Source of the DNA: Eubacteriales bacterium
Lineage (GTDB): Bacteria; Bacillota; Clostridia; Lachnospirales; Lachnospiraceae
NCBI GenBank assembly: GCA_030536575.1
Contig: JAUNPS010000016.1
Location: 1-64,000, forward strand
Length of the DNA: 64,000 nucleotides
Direction of reading: 5' to 3'
In this document: positions 42,224-51,186 of the stretch, piece by piece
How the letters are laid out: every line of letters begins with the position of its first letter
How positions within the stretch are numbered: position 1 is the first letter of the stretch
The notes under the pieces: model-generated
Databases searched by the model: none
Told to the model about the DNA's origin: nothing
What the model saw: the letters and a program-made list of their open reading frames with translations, nothing else
Position numbers and translations under genes: made by a program

Positions 42224-42846
42224 AACTGGCAGTCCTGGTTTCCGGAGGCGGGACGAATTTGCAGGCCATCCTGGACGCCATTGCATCCGGAGCCATCACA
42301 AACGCGGAAATTTCCGTCGTCATCAGCAATAACCGCAGCGCCTACGCCCTAGAACGCGCGAAACAGCACGGCATCGAAGCCCTGTGCATTTCCCCGAAAG
42401 ACTACGAAAGCCGGGACGCCTTTAACGAGGCCCTCCTGGCCAAGATCCAGTCCTACGGCGTCGATCTCATTGTACTGGCGGGTTGTCTGGTCGTGATCCC
42501 GGAAATCATGGTAAACGCCTACCCGAATAAAATTATCAATATCCACCCGGCCCTGATCCCGTCCTTCTGCGGGACCGGCTACTATGGGCTGAAAGTGCAC
42601 GAAGGCGTCCTAGCCCGCGGCGTAAAAGTCACAGGCGCTACCGTCCATTTCGTGGACGCAGGGACCGACACCGGCCCCATTATCCTTCAGAAAGCCGTGG
42701 AAGTCAAAGAAGGGGACACCCCGGAAATCCTCCAGCGGCGCGTGATGGAAGAAGCCGAATGGAAGATCCTGCCGCGGGCCATCGACCTGATCGTGAACGG
42801 AAGAGTCCGCGTGGAGAATCACATTGCCCATATTTTGGAAGCATAA
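42217..42846 (+). CDS. purN: Phosphoribosylglycinamide formyltransferase
   Basis: A 209-residue formyl-tetrahydrofolate-dependent GAR transformylase. It begins [19 protein letters not shown] and shows the catalytic region [17 protein letters not shown] and [14 protein letters not shown]. The start overlaps purM, so translation is coupled. It ends 21 bp before purD. Confidence 0.96.
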   Translation: MLKLAVLVSGGGTNLQAILDAIASGAITNAEISVVISNNRSAYALERAKQHGIEALCISPKDYESRDAFNEALLAKIQSYGVDLIVLAGCLVVIPEIMVNAYPNKIINIHPALIPSFCGTGYYGLKVHEGVLARGVKVTGATVHFVDAGTDTGPIILQKAVEVKEGDTPEILQRRVMEEAEWKILPRAIDLIVNGRVRVENHIAHILEA

Positions 42847-42867
42847 CGGAAAGGAGCCGTTTTCTGT

Positions 42868-44139
42868 ATGAAGATTTTGATTGTTGGCAGCGGCGGAAGA
42901 GAGCACGCCATTGCCTGGAAGATTGCGCAGAGCCCTCTGGCAGAAAAAATCTACTGCGCCCCCGGAAACGCGGGGATTGAAGAATACGCCGAATGCGTAA
43001 ATATCGGCGCGATGGAATTCGAAAAACTGGTCGCCTTCGCGAAAGAAAAAGAAATCGACCTGACCGTCATCGGCATGGACGATCCTTTAGTAGGCGGCGT
43101 TGTGGACGCCTTCGAGGCGGCGGGACTGCGGGTCTTCGGGCCGCGCAAAAATGCGGCGATCCTGGAAGGCTCCAAAGCATTTTCCAAAGAACTGATGAAA
43201 AAATACCACATCCCGACCGCAGCCTACGAAACCTTTGACGATCCGGCAAAGGCCCTCGCCTATCTGGAAACGGCGAAAATGCCCATCGTCTTAAAAGCCG
43301 ACGGCCTCGCCCTGGGAAAAGGCGTCCTGATCTGCCAGAACCTGGAAGAAGCCAGGGCCGGCGTCAAAGAAATCATGGAAGACAAGAAGTTCGGTTCCGC
43401 GGGAAATCAGATGGTCATCGAGGAATTTATGACCGGACGCGAAGTCTCCGTCCTCTCCTTTGTGGACGGGAAAACCATCAAGATCATGACCTCCGCACAG
43501 GATCATAAACGCGCCGGAGACGGGGATACCGGGTTAAACACCGGAGGAATGGGGACGTTTTCTCCCAGTCCCTTCTACACTCCCCAGGTGGATGCATTCT
43601 GTAAACAATACATTTATCAGGCCACGGTAGACGCCATGGCCAAAGAAGGCAGACCCTTCAAAGGAATCATTTTCTTCGGGCTGATGCTGACGGAGGAAGG
43701 GCCAAAGGTTCTGGAATACAACGCGCGCTTTGGGGATCCGGAAACCCAGGTGGTGCTTCCACGGATGAAAAACGACATTGTGGAAGTATTTGAGGCGTGC
43801 ATCGATGGCACATTGGATCAGATCGACCTTCAGTTTGAGGACAACGCCGCAGTCTGCGTCGTAATGGCGAGCCAGGGTTATCCGGTGAAGTACGAAAAAG
43901 GCTTTGCGATCAAAGGCCTGGAGCAGTTCAAAGACAAAGAAGGTTATTATGTATTCCACGCAGGAACGAAAAAGGCGGAAGCCGGCATTGTGACAAACGG
44001 CGGCCGTGTCCTTGGCGTGACTGCAAAAGGAGAAAACCTGAAAGCGGCCCGTGCCAATGCTTACGAGGCGGTGAAATGGATCGCGTTCGAGAATGCGTTC
44101 TATCGCCACGACATTGGAAAGGCAATCGACGAGGTATAA
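42868..44139 (+). CDS. purD: Phosphoribosylamine-glycine ligase
   Basis: A 423-residue ATP-grasp ligase making GAR. It begins MKILIVGSGGREHAIAWKIA, and has GGMGTFSPSPFYTP and the metal site LEYNARFGDPETQVVLPR. AAGGAG lies before the start. It is the last gene of the pur cluster, and the surface-protein gene follows 24 bp downstream, perhaps in the same transcript. Confidence 0.96.
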   Translation: MKILIVGSGGREHAIAWKIAQSPLAEKIYCAPGNAGIEEYAECVNIGAMEFEKLVAFAKEKEIDLTVIGMDDPLVGGVVDAFEAAGLRVFGPRKNAAILEGSKAFSKELMKKYHIPTAAYETFDDPAKALAYLETAKMPIVLKADGLALGKGVLICQNLEEARAGVKEIMEDKKFGSAGNQMVIEEFMTGREVSVLSFVDGKTIKIMTSAQDHKRAGDGDTGLNTGGMGTFSPSPFYTPQVDAFCKQYIYQATVDAMAKEGRPFKGIIFFGLMLTEEGPKVLEYNARFGDPETQVVLPRMKNDIVEVFEACIDGTLDQIDLQFEDNAAVCVVMASQGYPVKYEKGFAIKGLEQFKDKEGYYVFHAGTKKAEAGIVTNGGRVLGVTAKGENLKAARANAYEAVKWIAFENAFYRHDIGKAIDEV

Positions 44140-44163
44140 AAAGCGAAAGACAAGAGGTATATT

Positions 44164-45084
44164 ATGAAAAAAAGAAAGAATACCTGGAAATGCGGACTGA
44201 TCCTGGGAATCCTTCTGGTCTGGATCTGCGGCCTGCAGGTATTTGCGGAAGGACTGTCCGGAGATAACTCCCTGTATACGCTGGGAATTGAAAACGGTAC
44301 GGTAGAACCCGAATTCTATTATTCTACGGTAGAATATACCGTTACGGTATCGCCGGGAACCACGGAGCTGATATTAAACCCGGTGTGTTCGAATTCGAAT
44401 GCACAGATTGTCAGCATTGACGGAACCACTCTGGACAACGGAAGCGGCACCGTGACCATCACCGTAGAGGCCCAGAACGGCGTGCAGGCGGTCTACACCC
44501 TGCATGTCCAGCCAGACCCTACCGCAGAGACGGAAGCGCCTACGGAACCCCAGACGGAAGCGCCCCAGACGGAACCGGAAACCGAGGATGCGACGATCAC
44601 GTTTCTGACCGGCCAGGTTTCGCAGTTCCGGGAAAAACTGGATTTTTCCATGAAAGTGATTTACGGCCTGATCGCATTGGCCGTACTCCTGATGTTTGTA
44701 TCCATTAACCTGATCCTGAAAAACCGCGACTTAAAGGACGACCTGCGGGATGCGGAGGATCGCCTGGATCTCCAGACGAATGAGTTCGCGCGGAAAGAAA
44801 AAATGATGGATACGGATAATTATTACGCGCCGGTGCAGCAGACGGCCCAGCCGGAAAAAGAACCGAAGGCGGCAAAGGGCAGCCGTAAGAAAGCGAAAGC
44901 CCAGGCAGCCCCCGAAGAGGAAGCGCCCGCAGAGGAAGCCCCCGCGCCGACGCCCGCTCCGGCCCCGGCCCCTAAGGCGGAAGAACCGGTGAAACCCGTT
45001 TCAGATGAACCGGAAGCGCCCGCCGAAGAGGCGGCAGCCAACCCGGAGGAGGAAGACGTGGACGTCACCATGGTTGAACTGTAA
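44164..45084 (+). CDS. Membrane-anchored protein with cadherin-like β-sandwich
   Basis: A 306-residue protein. Parts in order: signal peptide (CGLILGILLVWICGLQVFAE), a cadherin-like β-sandwich domain at about residues 30-120 (FYYSTVEYTVTVSPGTTELI, TVEAQNGVQAVYTLHV), a Thr/Pro/Glu stalk (TEAPTEPQTEAPQTEPETE), one membrane helix near 170-190 (MKVIYGLIALAVLLMFVSIN), a coiled coil, and an Ala/Pro/Glu-rich acidic cytoplasmic tail. The domain likely faces outside, the tail inside. Such proteins are common in Lachnospiraceae, with no known function. Confidence 0.8.
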   Translation: MKKRKNTWKCGLILGILLVWICGLQVFAEGLSGDNSLYTLGIENGTVEPEFYYSTVEYTVTVSPGTTELILNPVCSNSNAQIVSIDGTTLDNGSGTVTITVEAQNGVQAVYTLHVQPDPTAETEAPTEPQTEAPQTEPETEDATITFLTGQVSQFREKLDFSMKVIYGLIALAVLLMFVSINLILKNRDLKDDLRDAEDRLDLQTNEFARKEKMMDTDNYYAPVQQTAQPEKEPKAAKGSRKKAKAQAAPEEEAPAEEAPAPTPAPAPAPKAEEPVKPVSDEPEAPAEEAAANPEEEDVDVTMVEL

Positions 45085-45094
45085 GGTACGAAAG

Positions 45095-45129
45095 AAAAAG
45101 GATGTTCCGGGCAGGAATGTCCTTTTTTT
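45095..45129 (+). terminator. Terminator after the cadherin-like protein
   Basis: AAAAAGGATGTTCC pairs with GGAATGTCCTTTTTT across GGGCA, with G-U pairs, and has a T tail. Confidence 0.75.
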
Positions 45130-45145
45130 AGGAAACAGATTCCGG

Positions 45146-45174
45146 TTGACAAATTGCGCCTTCTGTTATAATAT
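45146..45174 (+). promoter_or_regulatory. Promoter of the YtrA-like regulator
   Basis: TTGACA (45146-45151) with TATAAT at 45167-45172 (15-bp spacer) or TAATAT at 45169-45174 (17-bp spacer). It drives the gntR-clpC unit. Confidence 0.65.
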
Positions 45175-45211
45175 TTATATAACAAAAGTTCAGAGGATGA
45201 AGGTGTAAGAG

Positions 45212-45583
45212 ATGATCATAAAAATAGATTTCCAGAGCGAAGAAGCGCTCTATATCCAGCTTCGGAACCAGATCATTCTGGGCGTGGCCACCTGTATGAT
45301 CCAGGAAGGGGATGCGCTTCCCTCGGTACGCCAGCTTGCGGAGGATATCGGGATAAATATGCACACCGTGAATAAAGCCTACGCGCTGCTGCGCCAGGAA
45401 GGCATCCTGACCATCGACCGGAGACGGGGCGCGATCATTGCCCTGGATCGGGATAAGATCCAGGCCAAGGCCGAGATGAAGCAGCAGCTTCGGGTACTCC
45501 TCGCCAAAGCCTGCTGTAAGAACATTTCCTGTCAGGAAGTGCATGACATGGTAGACGAGATCTACGAAGAATACGGGCTGTAA
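45212..45583 (+). CDS. GntR-family regulator, YtrA subfamily
   Basis: A 123-residue regulator with a winged helix (IQLRNQIILGVATCMIQEGD, then LPSVRQLAEDIGINMHTVNK) and a short helical dimer part. YtrA proteins often control ABC transporters and their own operons, yet the gene behind this one is clpC, 37 bp away. In most Firmicutes clpC follows ctsR-mcsA-mcsB, so control of this clpC may differ. Confidence 0.9.
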   Translation: MIIKIDFQSEEALYIQLRNQIILGVATCMIQEGDALPSVRQLAEDIGINMHTVNKAYALLRQEGILTIDRRRGAIIALDRDKIQAKAEMKQQLRVLLAKACCKNISCQEVHDMVDEIYEEYGL

Positions 45584-45620
45584 GCTCACAGGAATAAAAA
45601 CAACCAGGAGGACTACAAAA

Positions 45621-48104
45621 ATGCAGGAGCATTTTACAAAAAATGCCCGCACCGCGCTGGATTTGGCCGCGAAAGCCGCCAAGCGCTGCGGGCACAGTTA
45701 TATCGGTTCCGAGCACCTGCTTCTGGGACTTTTGGAGGAAGGCCAGGGAACGGCCGCCATCGTCCTGACTGAAGCCGGTGTGGAGGAAGAAAAAGTCGTT
45801 GAGCTGATCTCCCAGCTCATCGCCCCCACCGACAGCGTCCTGACCGCATCCAGAGAAGGCTACACCCCCAGGGCGGAGGCCATCTTGGAAAACAGCGTCC
45901 GGGAAGCCGGGGAATTTCATATGGAGGAGGCAGGCACTGAGCACATCCTCCTTACGATCCTGAAAGATTCCGACTGTGTGGCAGCCAGACTGCTCCACAC
46001 CATGGGAGTGAATCTCCAGAAGCTCTACATGGCGATCCTGGACACCATGGGAATCGAAGAAAGCATGTATAAAGAACTGGCCATGCACGCCCGGAATAAC
46101 CGGAATCCCCAGGGATCTACCGCCACTCTGGATCAGTACAGCCGGGATCTGACCGCTCTGGCCATGGAAGGGGAGCTGGACCCGGTGGTGGGCCGCGAGG
46201 CCGAGATCGAGCGCCTGCTTCAGATTCTGAGCCGCCGGACGAAGAATAACCCCTGCCTGATCGGCGAACCCGGCGTCGGGAAGACTGCTATCGTCGAAGG
46301 ACTGGCTCAGCGGATCGTCCTGGGGGCTGTTCCCCGCACGATGCAGGGAAAACGCGTCGTCACCCTGGATTTGGCCAGCATGGTCGCCGGATCGAAATAC
46401 CGCGGCGAATTTGAAGAGCGTATTAAGCGCGTGATCCAGGAAGTCATGGACAGCCGGGATATCCTGCTGTTTATCGACGAGCTGCATACGATTATCGGAG
46501 CCGGAGGCGCGGAAGGGGCGATGGATGCCTCGAATATCTTAAAGCCTTCCCTGGCCCGCGGAGAGATCCAGCTCATCGGAGCTACGACCATTGAAGAATA
46601 CCGGAAATATATCGAGAAAGACCCGGCCTTAGAGCGCCGGTTCCAGCCGGTCACCGTCGAAGAACCCACGAAAGAGGAGACGGTCGCTATCCTGGAAGGC
46701 CTGCGCCCCCGCTACGAGAAGCATCACGGCGTCACCATTACGGACGAAGCCCTGGAAGCAGCCGTAAACCTGTCCGAGCGCTACATTAACGACCGTTACC
46801 TGCCGGACAAGGCCATCGACCTGATTGACGAAGCCTCCTCCAGAAAACAGCTCATGGGCTACCAGATGCCCAAAAGCCTGGAGGAACTCCAGAAAAAGAC
46901 CGAGGAGCTGGCCGAGGCGAAAGAAGCGGCCGTTCTGGCCGGAGACTTTGAAAAAGCGGCGGCCCTTCGGGACGAGCAGGCGGCAGCCCGGAAGAAATTC
47001 ACGGACATGCAGCAGCGTTTTCAAAAGAAGCTGGGCGCTGCGAAGCCCCAGGTTGGGGAGTCCGACATTGCAGCCGTCGTCTCCGCTTGGACGAAGATTC
47101 CGGTGCAGCGCCTGGAAGAAAAAGAGGCGAAGCGTCTCCTGCGGCTTGAGCAGACCCTTCACAAGCGGGTGGTGGGCCAGGACGAGGCTGTCCGTGCCGT
47201 GGCGAAGGCCATTAAACGAGGCCGTGTCGGCTTAAAAGACCCGAAGCGTCCCATCGGCTCCTTCCTGTTTTTAGGCCCCACCGGCGTCGGAAAGACCGAA
47301 CTCTCCAAGGCCCTGGCGGAAGTGGTCTTTGGCAGCGAGCAGGCTATGATCCGGGTCGACATGTCCGAATATATGGAGAAGCACAGCGTCTCCAAGCTGG
47401 TAGGTTCCCCGCCAGGCTACGTAGGCTATGAGGAAGGCGGCCAGTTAAGCGAGAAAGTCCGCCGGAACCCCTACTCGGTGATCCTCTTCGACGAGGTCGA
47501 AAAGGCCCATCCGGACGTGTTTAACATCCTGCTTCAGGTATTGGACGACGGTCACATCACCGACGCCCAGGGACGGAAAGTGGATTTCAAGAACACGATC
47601 CTGATCATGACCTCAAACGCAGGCGCGCAGAACATTGTCACCCCGAAAAAACTGGGCTTTGCCGCCGTCGACGACGAAAAGCAGAATTACGAAATCATGA
47701 AAAATGGCGTGATGGAAGAAGTCCGCCGCCTGTTCAAGCCGGAATTTTTAAACCGCATCGACGAGATCATGGTCTTCCATTCCCTGAATAAAGACCACGT
47801 GAAGAAGATTGCCGGAATCCTGCTGCGCGACTTCGAAAAACGCTGCAAAGAACAGATGGACATCACCCTGGAAGTCCACGAAAACGCCAAAGCGCTGATC
47901 GCCGAAGCGGGATTCGATGAAAAATACGGCGCGCGGCCCTTAAAGCGCGCGATCCAGACCCAGATCGAAGACGCCCTTGCAGAAGAGATTCTGGCAGGCC
48001 GTATCCAGTCCGGCGATACCGTAGGCGTGGGAACCGCGAAAAAACAAATAAAATTTTCTGTAAAAAAAGATAAAAAACTGGAAAATCAAGAGGCTTTGTG
48101 TTAA
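45621..48104 (+). CDS. clpC: ATP-dependent Clp protease ATPase ClpC
   Basis: An 827-residue AAA+ unfoldase that feeds proteins to ClpP. The two N-terminal repeats are seen in HFTKNARTALDLAAKAAKRC and AEAILENSVREAGEF. The first ATPase has NPCLIGEPGVGKTAIVEGLA, and the second has FLFLGPTGVGKTELSKALAE; between them is the UVR/linker helix (AAVLAGDFEKAAALRDEQAA). It has the ClpC layout rather than ClpB (short middle domain). AGGAGG lies before the start. Confidence 0.95.
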   Translation: MQEHFTKNARTALDLAAKAAKRCGHSYIGSEHLLLGLLEEGQGTAAIVLTEAGVEEEKVVELISQLIAPTDSVLTASREGYTPRAEAILENSVREAGEFHMEEAGTEHILLTILKDSDCVAARLLHTMGVNLQKLYMAILDTMGIEESMYKELAMHARNNRNPQGSTATLDQYSRDLTALAMEGELDPVVGREAEIERLLQILSRRTKNNPCLIGEPGVGKTAIVEGLAQRIVLGAVPRTMQGKRVVTLDLASMVAGSKYRGEFEERIKRVIQEVMDSRDILLFIDELHTIIGAGGAEGAMDASNILKPSLARGEIQLIGATTIEEYRKYIEKDPALERRFQPVTVEEPTKEETVAILEGLRPRYEKHHGVTITDEALEAAVNLSERYINDRYLPDKAIDLIDEASSRKQLMGYQMPKSLEELQKKTEELAEAKEAAVLAGDFEKAAALRDEQAAARKKFTDMQQRFQKKLGAAKPQVGESDIAAVVSAWTKIPVQRLEEKEAKRLLRLEQTLHKRVVGQDEAVRAVAKAIKRGRVGLKDPKRPIGSFLFLGPTGVGKTELSKALAEVVFGSEQAMIRVDMSEYMEKHSVSKLVGSPPGYVGYEEGGQLSEKVRRNPYSVILFDEVEKAHPDVFNILLQVLDDGHITDAQGRKVDFKNTILIMTSNAGAQNIVTPKKLGFAAVDDEKQNYEIMKNGVMEEVRRLFKPEFLNRIDEIMVFHSLNKDHVKKIAGILLRDFEKRCKEQMDITLEVHENAKALIAEAGFDEKYGARPLKRAIQTQIEDALAEEILAGRIQSGDTVGVGTAKKQIKFSVKKDKKLENQEALC

Positions 48105-48198
48105 AATTGAGTAACTGAAGAAACAGTTTGGGAGCTTTTGGAAAAAACTCCCAAAAAGCAGGATAAGAATACACAAGGATACTAGGAGGGCACTCACA

Positions 48199-48612
48199 AT
48201 GTCAGTTGTCAGTGAATTAATCCGTATTGAAGCGGATGGAACCATCAGTTTTGGAAACTACGAACTCGCGAAAAAGACAAAGCTTCAGGATTTTGAATAC
48301 GAAGGCGATCTCTATAAAGTAAAAACGTTTAAGGAGATCACGAAGCTGGAGAAGAACGGCATGTTCGTCTACGAATCCGTACCGGGAACCGCCGTAAATC
48401 ACATGGTAGTGACCGAAAACGGCATGGCGTTCCAGGTAGAAGGCCCTACGGACGCGCAGGTGACTGTTGAGCTGGAAGAAGACACCGACTATAAGATTTT
48501 CATCGACGGGAAAGAAGCGGGCCAGATGAAAACGAATCTGGGCGGGAAGCTGGTGATTGGCGTCGAACTGGACAGCGCGGACAAGGCCGATATTAAAATT
48601 GAAAAACTGTAA
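48199..48612 (+). CDS. Conserved small protein, sometimes named endosialidase
   Basis: A 137-residue β-rich protein without signal peptide (MSVVSELIRIEADGTISFGN, then YKVKTFKEITKLEKNGMFVY). Similar proteins in Lachnospiraceae are often labelled endosialidase, but it is far too short for a sialidase and I see no catalytic motif. TAGGAGGG lies before the start. A terminator follows, so it is probably expressed alone or with clpC. Function unknown. Confidence 0.75.
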   Translation: MSVVSELIRIEADGTISFGNYELAKKTKLQDFEYEGDLYKVKTFKEITKLEKNGMFVYESVPGTAVNHMVVTENGMAFQVEGPTDAQVTVELEEDTDYKIFIDGKEAGQMKTNLGGKLVIGVELDSADKADIKIEKL

Positions 48613-48616
48613 GAAG

Positions 48617-48645
48617 AGAGGCCGCATTTTGCGGCTTCTTTTACT
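48617..48645 (+). terminator. Terminator after the small conserved protein
   Basis: AGAGGCCGC and GCGGCTTCT form the stem, followed by TTTTACTTT. Confidence 0.75.
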
Positions 48646-48701
48646 TTATAGAAAATACCACTTCGTGATAAAATGTACCACGTTGCTTCTATAAAGTAAA
48701 A
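48639..48701. repeat. 15-bp inverted repeat
   Basis: TTTTACTTTATAGAA (48639-48653) and its exact complement TTCTATAAAGTAAAA (48687-48701) enclose 33 bp. It could be the ends of a small element or a large hairpin between the terminator and radA. A third fold follows at 48700-48795 (TGCC-TTCG-GGCA inside ATGCG/CGCAT and GCACAC/GTGTGC). Confidence 0.65.
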
Positions 48702-48769
48702 GCCCTCCGGGGGATGCACACAGATGCGCGAAGAAGATTTTGCCTTCGGCAAACGCATCTGGCGCGAAA

Positions 48770-48969
48770 AAGTGTGCTTCCGAGACGATAGAGGGCGTAA
48801 GGATACTATTCAGACAGTCCCTGAGCACTTAGCTGCTCAGGGACGTAAGAACATGACTCAGGTGTGAGCAGGCTCTTTTGCGAAGCAAAACCTAAAATGA
48901 GCCTGCGAGTCGTTACTGGAACGAGGTACGAGTGAACAGTAACGGCGTAAGGATGTGCGAAGCACACTT
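48770..48969 (+). terminator. Terminator-like hairpin split by a mobile element
   Basis: AAGTGTGCTTC (48770-48780) and GAAGCACACTT (48959-48969, followed by TTTAT) would form an 11-bp stem. The 142-bp element lies between the arms; without it the loop would be only about 28 bases. Confidence 0.6.
48802..48943 (+). mobile_element. 142-bp miniature transposable element, copy 3
   Basis: Same length and orientation as copy 2, with ends GATACTATTCA (48802-48812, diverged) and TGAACAGTAAC (48933-48943). The 8-bp target duplication is GGCGTAAG (48794-48801 and 48944-48951). The core GCAGGCTCTTTTGCGAAGCA is the same as in copy 2. It sits in the leader of radA. Confidence 0.95.
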
Positions 48970-48991
48970 TTTATTAAAAAAGGAGGACTCC

Positions 48992-50365
48992 ATGGCAAAA
49001 GGAAAAACCACTGTCTTTTTCTGCCAGAACTGCGGCTTCGAGTCCGCGAAATGGATGGGCCAGTGCCCGTCCTGTAAAGAATGGAACAGTTTCGTCGAAG
49101 AACCCGCTGCGAAAACATCCGGCGGAGCCAAGGCTACCGTCCGCCGCATCGAAGCCCCGGCGCCCGTAAAGCTCTCCGGGATCGCCGCGGAATCGAACCT
49201 CCGCGTCAGCACCCAGATGAAAGAGCTGGACCGCGTCCTGGGCGGCGGAATCGTCCCCGGCTCCCTGGTCCTGGTAGGGGGCGACCCCGGCATCGGAAAG
49301 TCGACATTGCTTCTGCAAGTCTGTAAGAAACTGGCGGACACCGGGAAAAAAATCCTCTACATTTCCGGAGAGGAATCCCTTCAGCAGATCAAGCTCCGGG
49401 CGAAGCGGCTGGGGGAAGCCGGCGGAGACATGCTCCTTCTGTGCGAAACCGACCTGGACAATATCCGCGAAACCATCAGCAGCGTGAAGCCGGACATGGT
49501 AGTGGTAGACTCCATCCAGACCATGTATAACCAGGAGCTTTCCGCGGCCCCCGGAAGCGTCTCCCAGGTGCGGGAAGCCACGGCCGTGCTGATGCAGATC
49601 GCAAAAGGCTCCGGAATCACGATTTTTATCGTGGGCCATGTGACGAAAGAAGGCGTGGTAGCGGGTCCCAGAGTCCTGGAACATATGGTGGATACGGTGC
49701 TCTATTTTGAAGGCGACCGCCATGCGTCTTATCGGATTTTGCGGGCGGTGAAAAACCGCTTCGGCTCCACAAACGAGATCGGCGTCTTCGAAATGCATGA
49801 AAGCGGCCTGGAGGAAGTGGCGAACCCGTCCGAATACATGTTAAGCGGGAAGCCGGAAGGGGCCTCCGGTTCCATTGTGGCCTGCTCCATGGAGGGGACG
49901 CGCCCGATCCTGATCGAGATCCAGGCCCTGGTCTGTAAGAGCAATCTTGCGATGCCCCGCAGAACCGCCGCTGGAACCGACTATAACCGCGTGAACCTCC
50001 TGATGGCCGTGCTGGAAAAGCGGCTGGGCCTGCATTTGTCGGCCTATGACGCTTATGTAAACATTGCGGGGGGAATCCGAATGAATGAACCGGCCATTGA
50101 TCTGGGAATTGTGCTTGCGCTGGTATCCAGTTACCGGGATATTGCGGTGGATGAGAAGACGATTGCCTTTGGCGAAGTGGGGCTAAGCGGGGAAGTCAGG
50201 GCGGTGAGCATGGCTGCCCAGCGGGTGGCGGAGGCGAAAAAACTGGGATTTGAGACCGTGATCCTGCCGAAGGTATCCCTGAAAGGCATGAAGGAACAGC
50301 CGGGAATCCGCTTCATTGGGGTGAATACCCTGCGGGATGCGGTGGCCTTTCTGATGAATTCTTAA
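48992..50365 (+). CDS. radA: DNA repair protein RadA
   Basis: A 457-residue DNA-branch-migration protein used in recombination. It begins with a zinc finger (FFCQNCGFESAKWMGQCPSC), then a RecA-like ATPase (GGDPGIGKSTLLLQVCKK), the RadA motif KNRFGSTNEIG and a Lon-like C-terminal domain. ATG 48992 follows AAGGAGG; a longer frame upstream would run through the mobile element and is unlikely. The leader holds the third 142-bp element. Confidence 0.95.
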   Translation: MAKGKTTVFFCQNCGFESAKWMGQCPSCKEWNSFVEEPAAKTSGGAKATVRRIEAPAPVKLSGIAAESNLRVSTQMKELDRVLGGGIVPGSLVLVGGDPGIGKSTLLLQVCKKLADTGKKILYISGEESLQQIKLRAKRLGEAGGDMLLLCETDLDNIRETISSVKPDMVVVDSIQTMYNQELSAAPGSVSQVREATAVLMQIAKGSGITIFIVGHVTKEGVVAGPRVLEHMVDTVLYFEGDRHASYRILRAVKNRFGSTNEIGVFEMHESGLEEVANPSEYMLSGKPEGASGSIVACSMEGTRPILIEIQALVCKSNLAMPRRTAAGTDYNRVNLLMAVLEKRLGLHLSAYDAYVNIAGGIRMNEPAIDLGIVLALVSSYRDIAVDEKTIAFGEVGLSGEVRAVSMAAQRVAEAKKLGFETVILPKVSLKGMKEQPGIRFIGVNTLRDAVAFLMNS

Positions 50366-50386
50366 GGATAATTTAGAAAAAATTTA

Positions 50387-50415
50387 TTGAAGGATCCGCT
50401 GTTTCGTGGTGTAAT
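50387..50415 (+). promoter_or_regulatory. Promoter of the secreted protein at 50449
   Basis: TTGAAG (50387-50392), a 17-bp spacer and TGTAAT (50410-50415) with TGG before it. Confidence 0.55.
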
Positions 50416-50448
50416 AGAAAAGAGAATTATTGCAGAGGAGGTTTTATT

Positions 50449-51135
50449 ATGAAGAAACATACAAAGCGATTCAGCCGCCGTGCCGCGGCACTCTGCCTGG
50501 CAGTCCTGGCCTGTTCCGGGATGACCGTATCCGCGCAGGGAACCGGGGAAACGTTCCGGCAGGTGACAGCCGATACAGAAGCGGACGAGTCCGGGGAGAT
50601 TACGCTGACCCTCGAAGAGATCATCGAAGCGAATACCGGTATTGAAAAGATCCTGGGAGATTCGGAGATGATCGGCATCACCGAAGTTCAGTACAGCCTG
50701 ACAGGGGTTCAGACCAATTCTGCGCAGTATGCCATAACCAGAGATGGGGACAGCTACGCGATTGCTTATATTGGAAGCGACTATATTATGACTCTAAAAA
50801 ACGGAAGCGCCTGGATTCAGTATGCGGACGGGACGAAAGAGGCGCGCGCCGTAGATCCGGCCCAGTACGCGGCCCAGATGGAGCAGGTGATCAATATGGC
50901 TCCGATCAGCTATTCCGCCACCGAAGAATTCACAGCCCAGGTGGAGAAAGACGGGAAAATCTATATCCAGAGCGAAGACGCGGCCGATGACGACTCCGTA
51001 GACGGAAACATGGCCTGCTTCTACTATGTTCTGGACGCGGACACCCTGCAGGCAGAGCAGATTATCAAAAGCATCCGCGACGAGAACGGAAACGAGACGA
51101 AAGTCCTGCAAACCACTATCGAATACGCGAACTGA
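50449..51135 (+). CDS. Secreted protein of unknown function
   Basis: A 228-residue protein with a signal peptide (KRFSRRAAALCLAVLACSGM, cut after VSA) and a β-rich mature part (TEVQYSLTGVQTNSAQYAIT, DGDSYAIAYIGSDYIMTLKN). It resembles secreted clostridial hypotheticals with repeated strands, some related to DUF-type copper-amine-oxidase-like or LppX-like lipoproteins, but I cannot assign a family. GAGGAGG lies before the start. It ends at a terminator shared with the convergent AraC gene. Confidence 0.7.
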   Translation: MKKHTKRFSRRAAALCLAVLACSGMTVSAQGTGETFRQVTADTEADESGEITLTLEEIIEANTGIEKILGDSEMIGITEVQYSLTGVQTNSAQYAITRDGDSYAIAYIGSDYIMTLKNGSAWIQYADGTKEARAVDPAQYAAQMEQVINMAPISYSATEEFTAQVEKDGKIYIQSEDAADDDSVDGNMACFYYVLDADTLQAEQIIKSIRDENGNETKVLQTTIEYAN

Positions 51136-51148
51136 TCCGAAAAGCACA

Positions 51149-51186
51149 AGGCCCGGAACGCACGAACATGCGCACCGGGCCTTTTT
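51149..51186 (+). terminator. Shared bidirectional terminator
   Basis: AAGGCCCGG and CCGGGCCTT with TTT on both outer sides; it overlaps the end of the minus-strand AraC gene at 51185. Confidence 0.8.

Noticed and set aside
48932..48991. Upstream in-frame start for radA
   Set aside because: It would translate the end of the mobile element; AAGGAGG and ATG 48992 are clearly the start.
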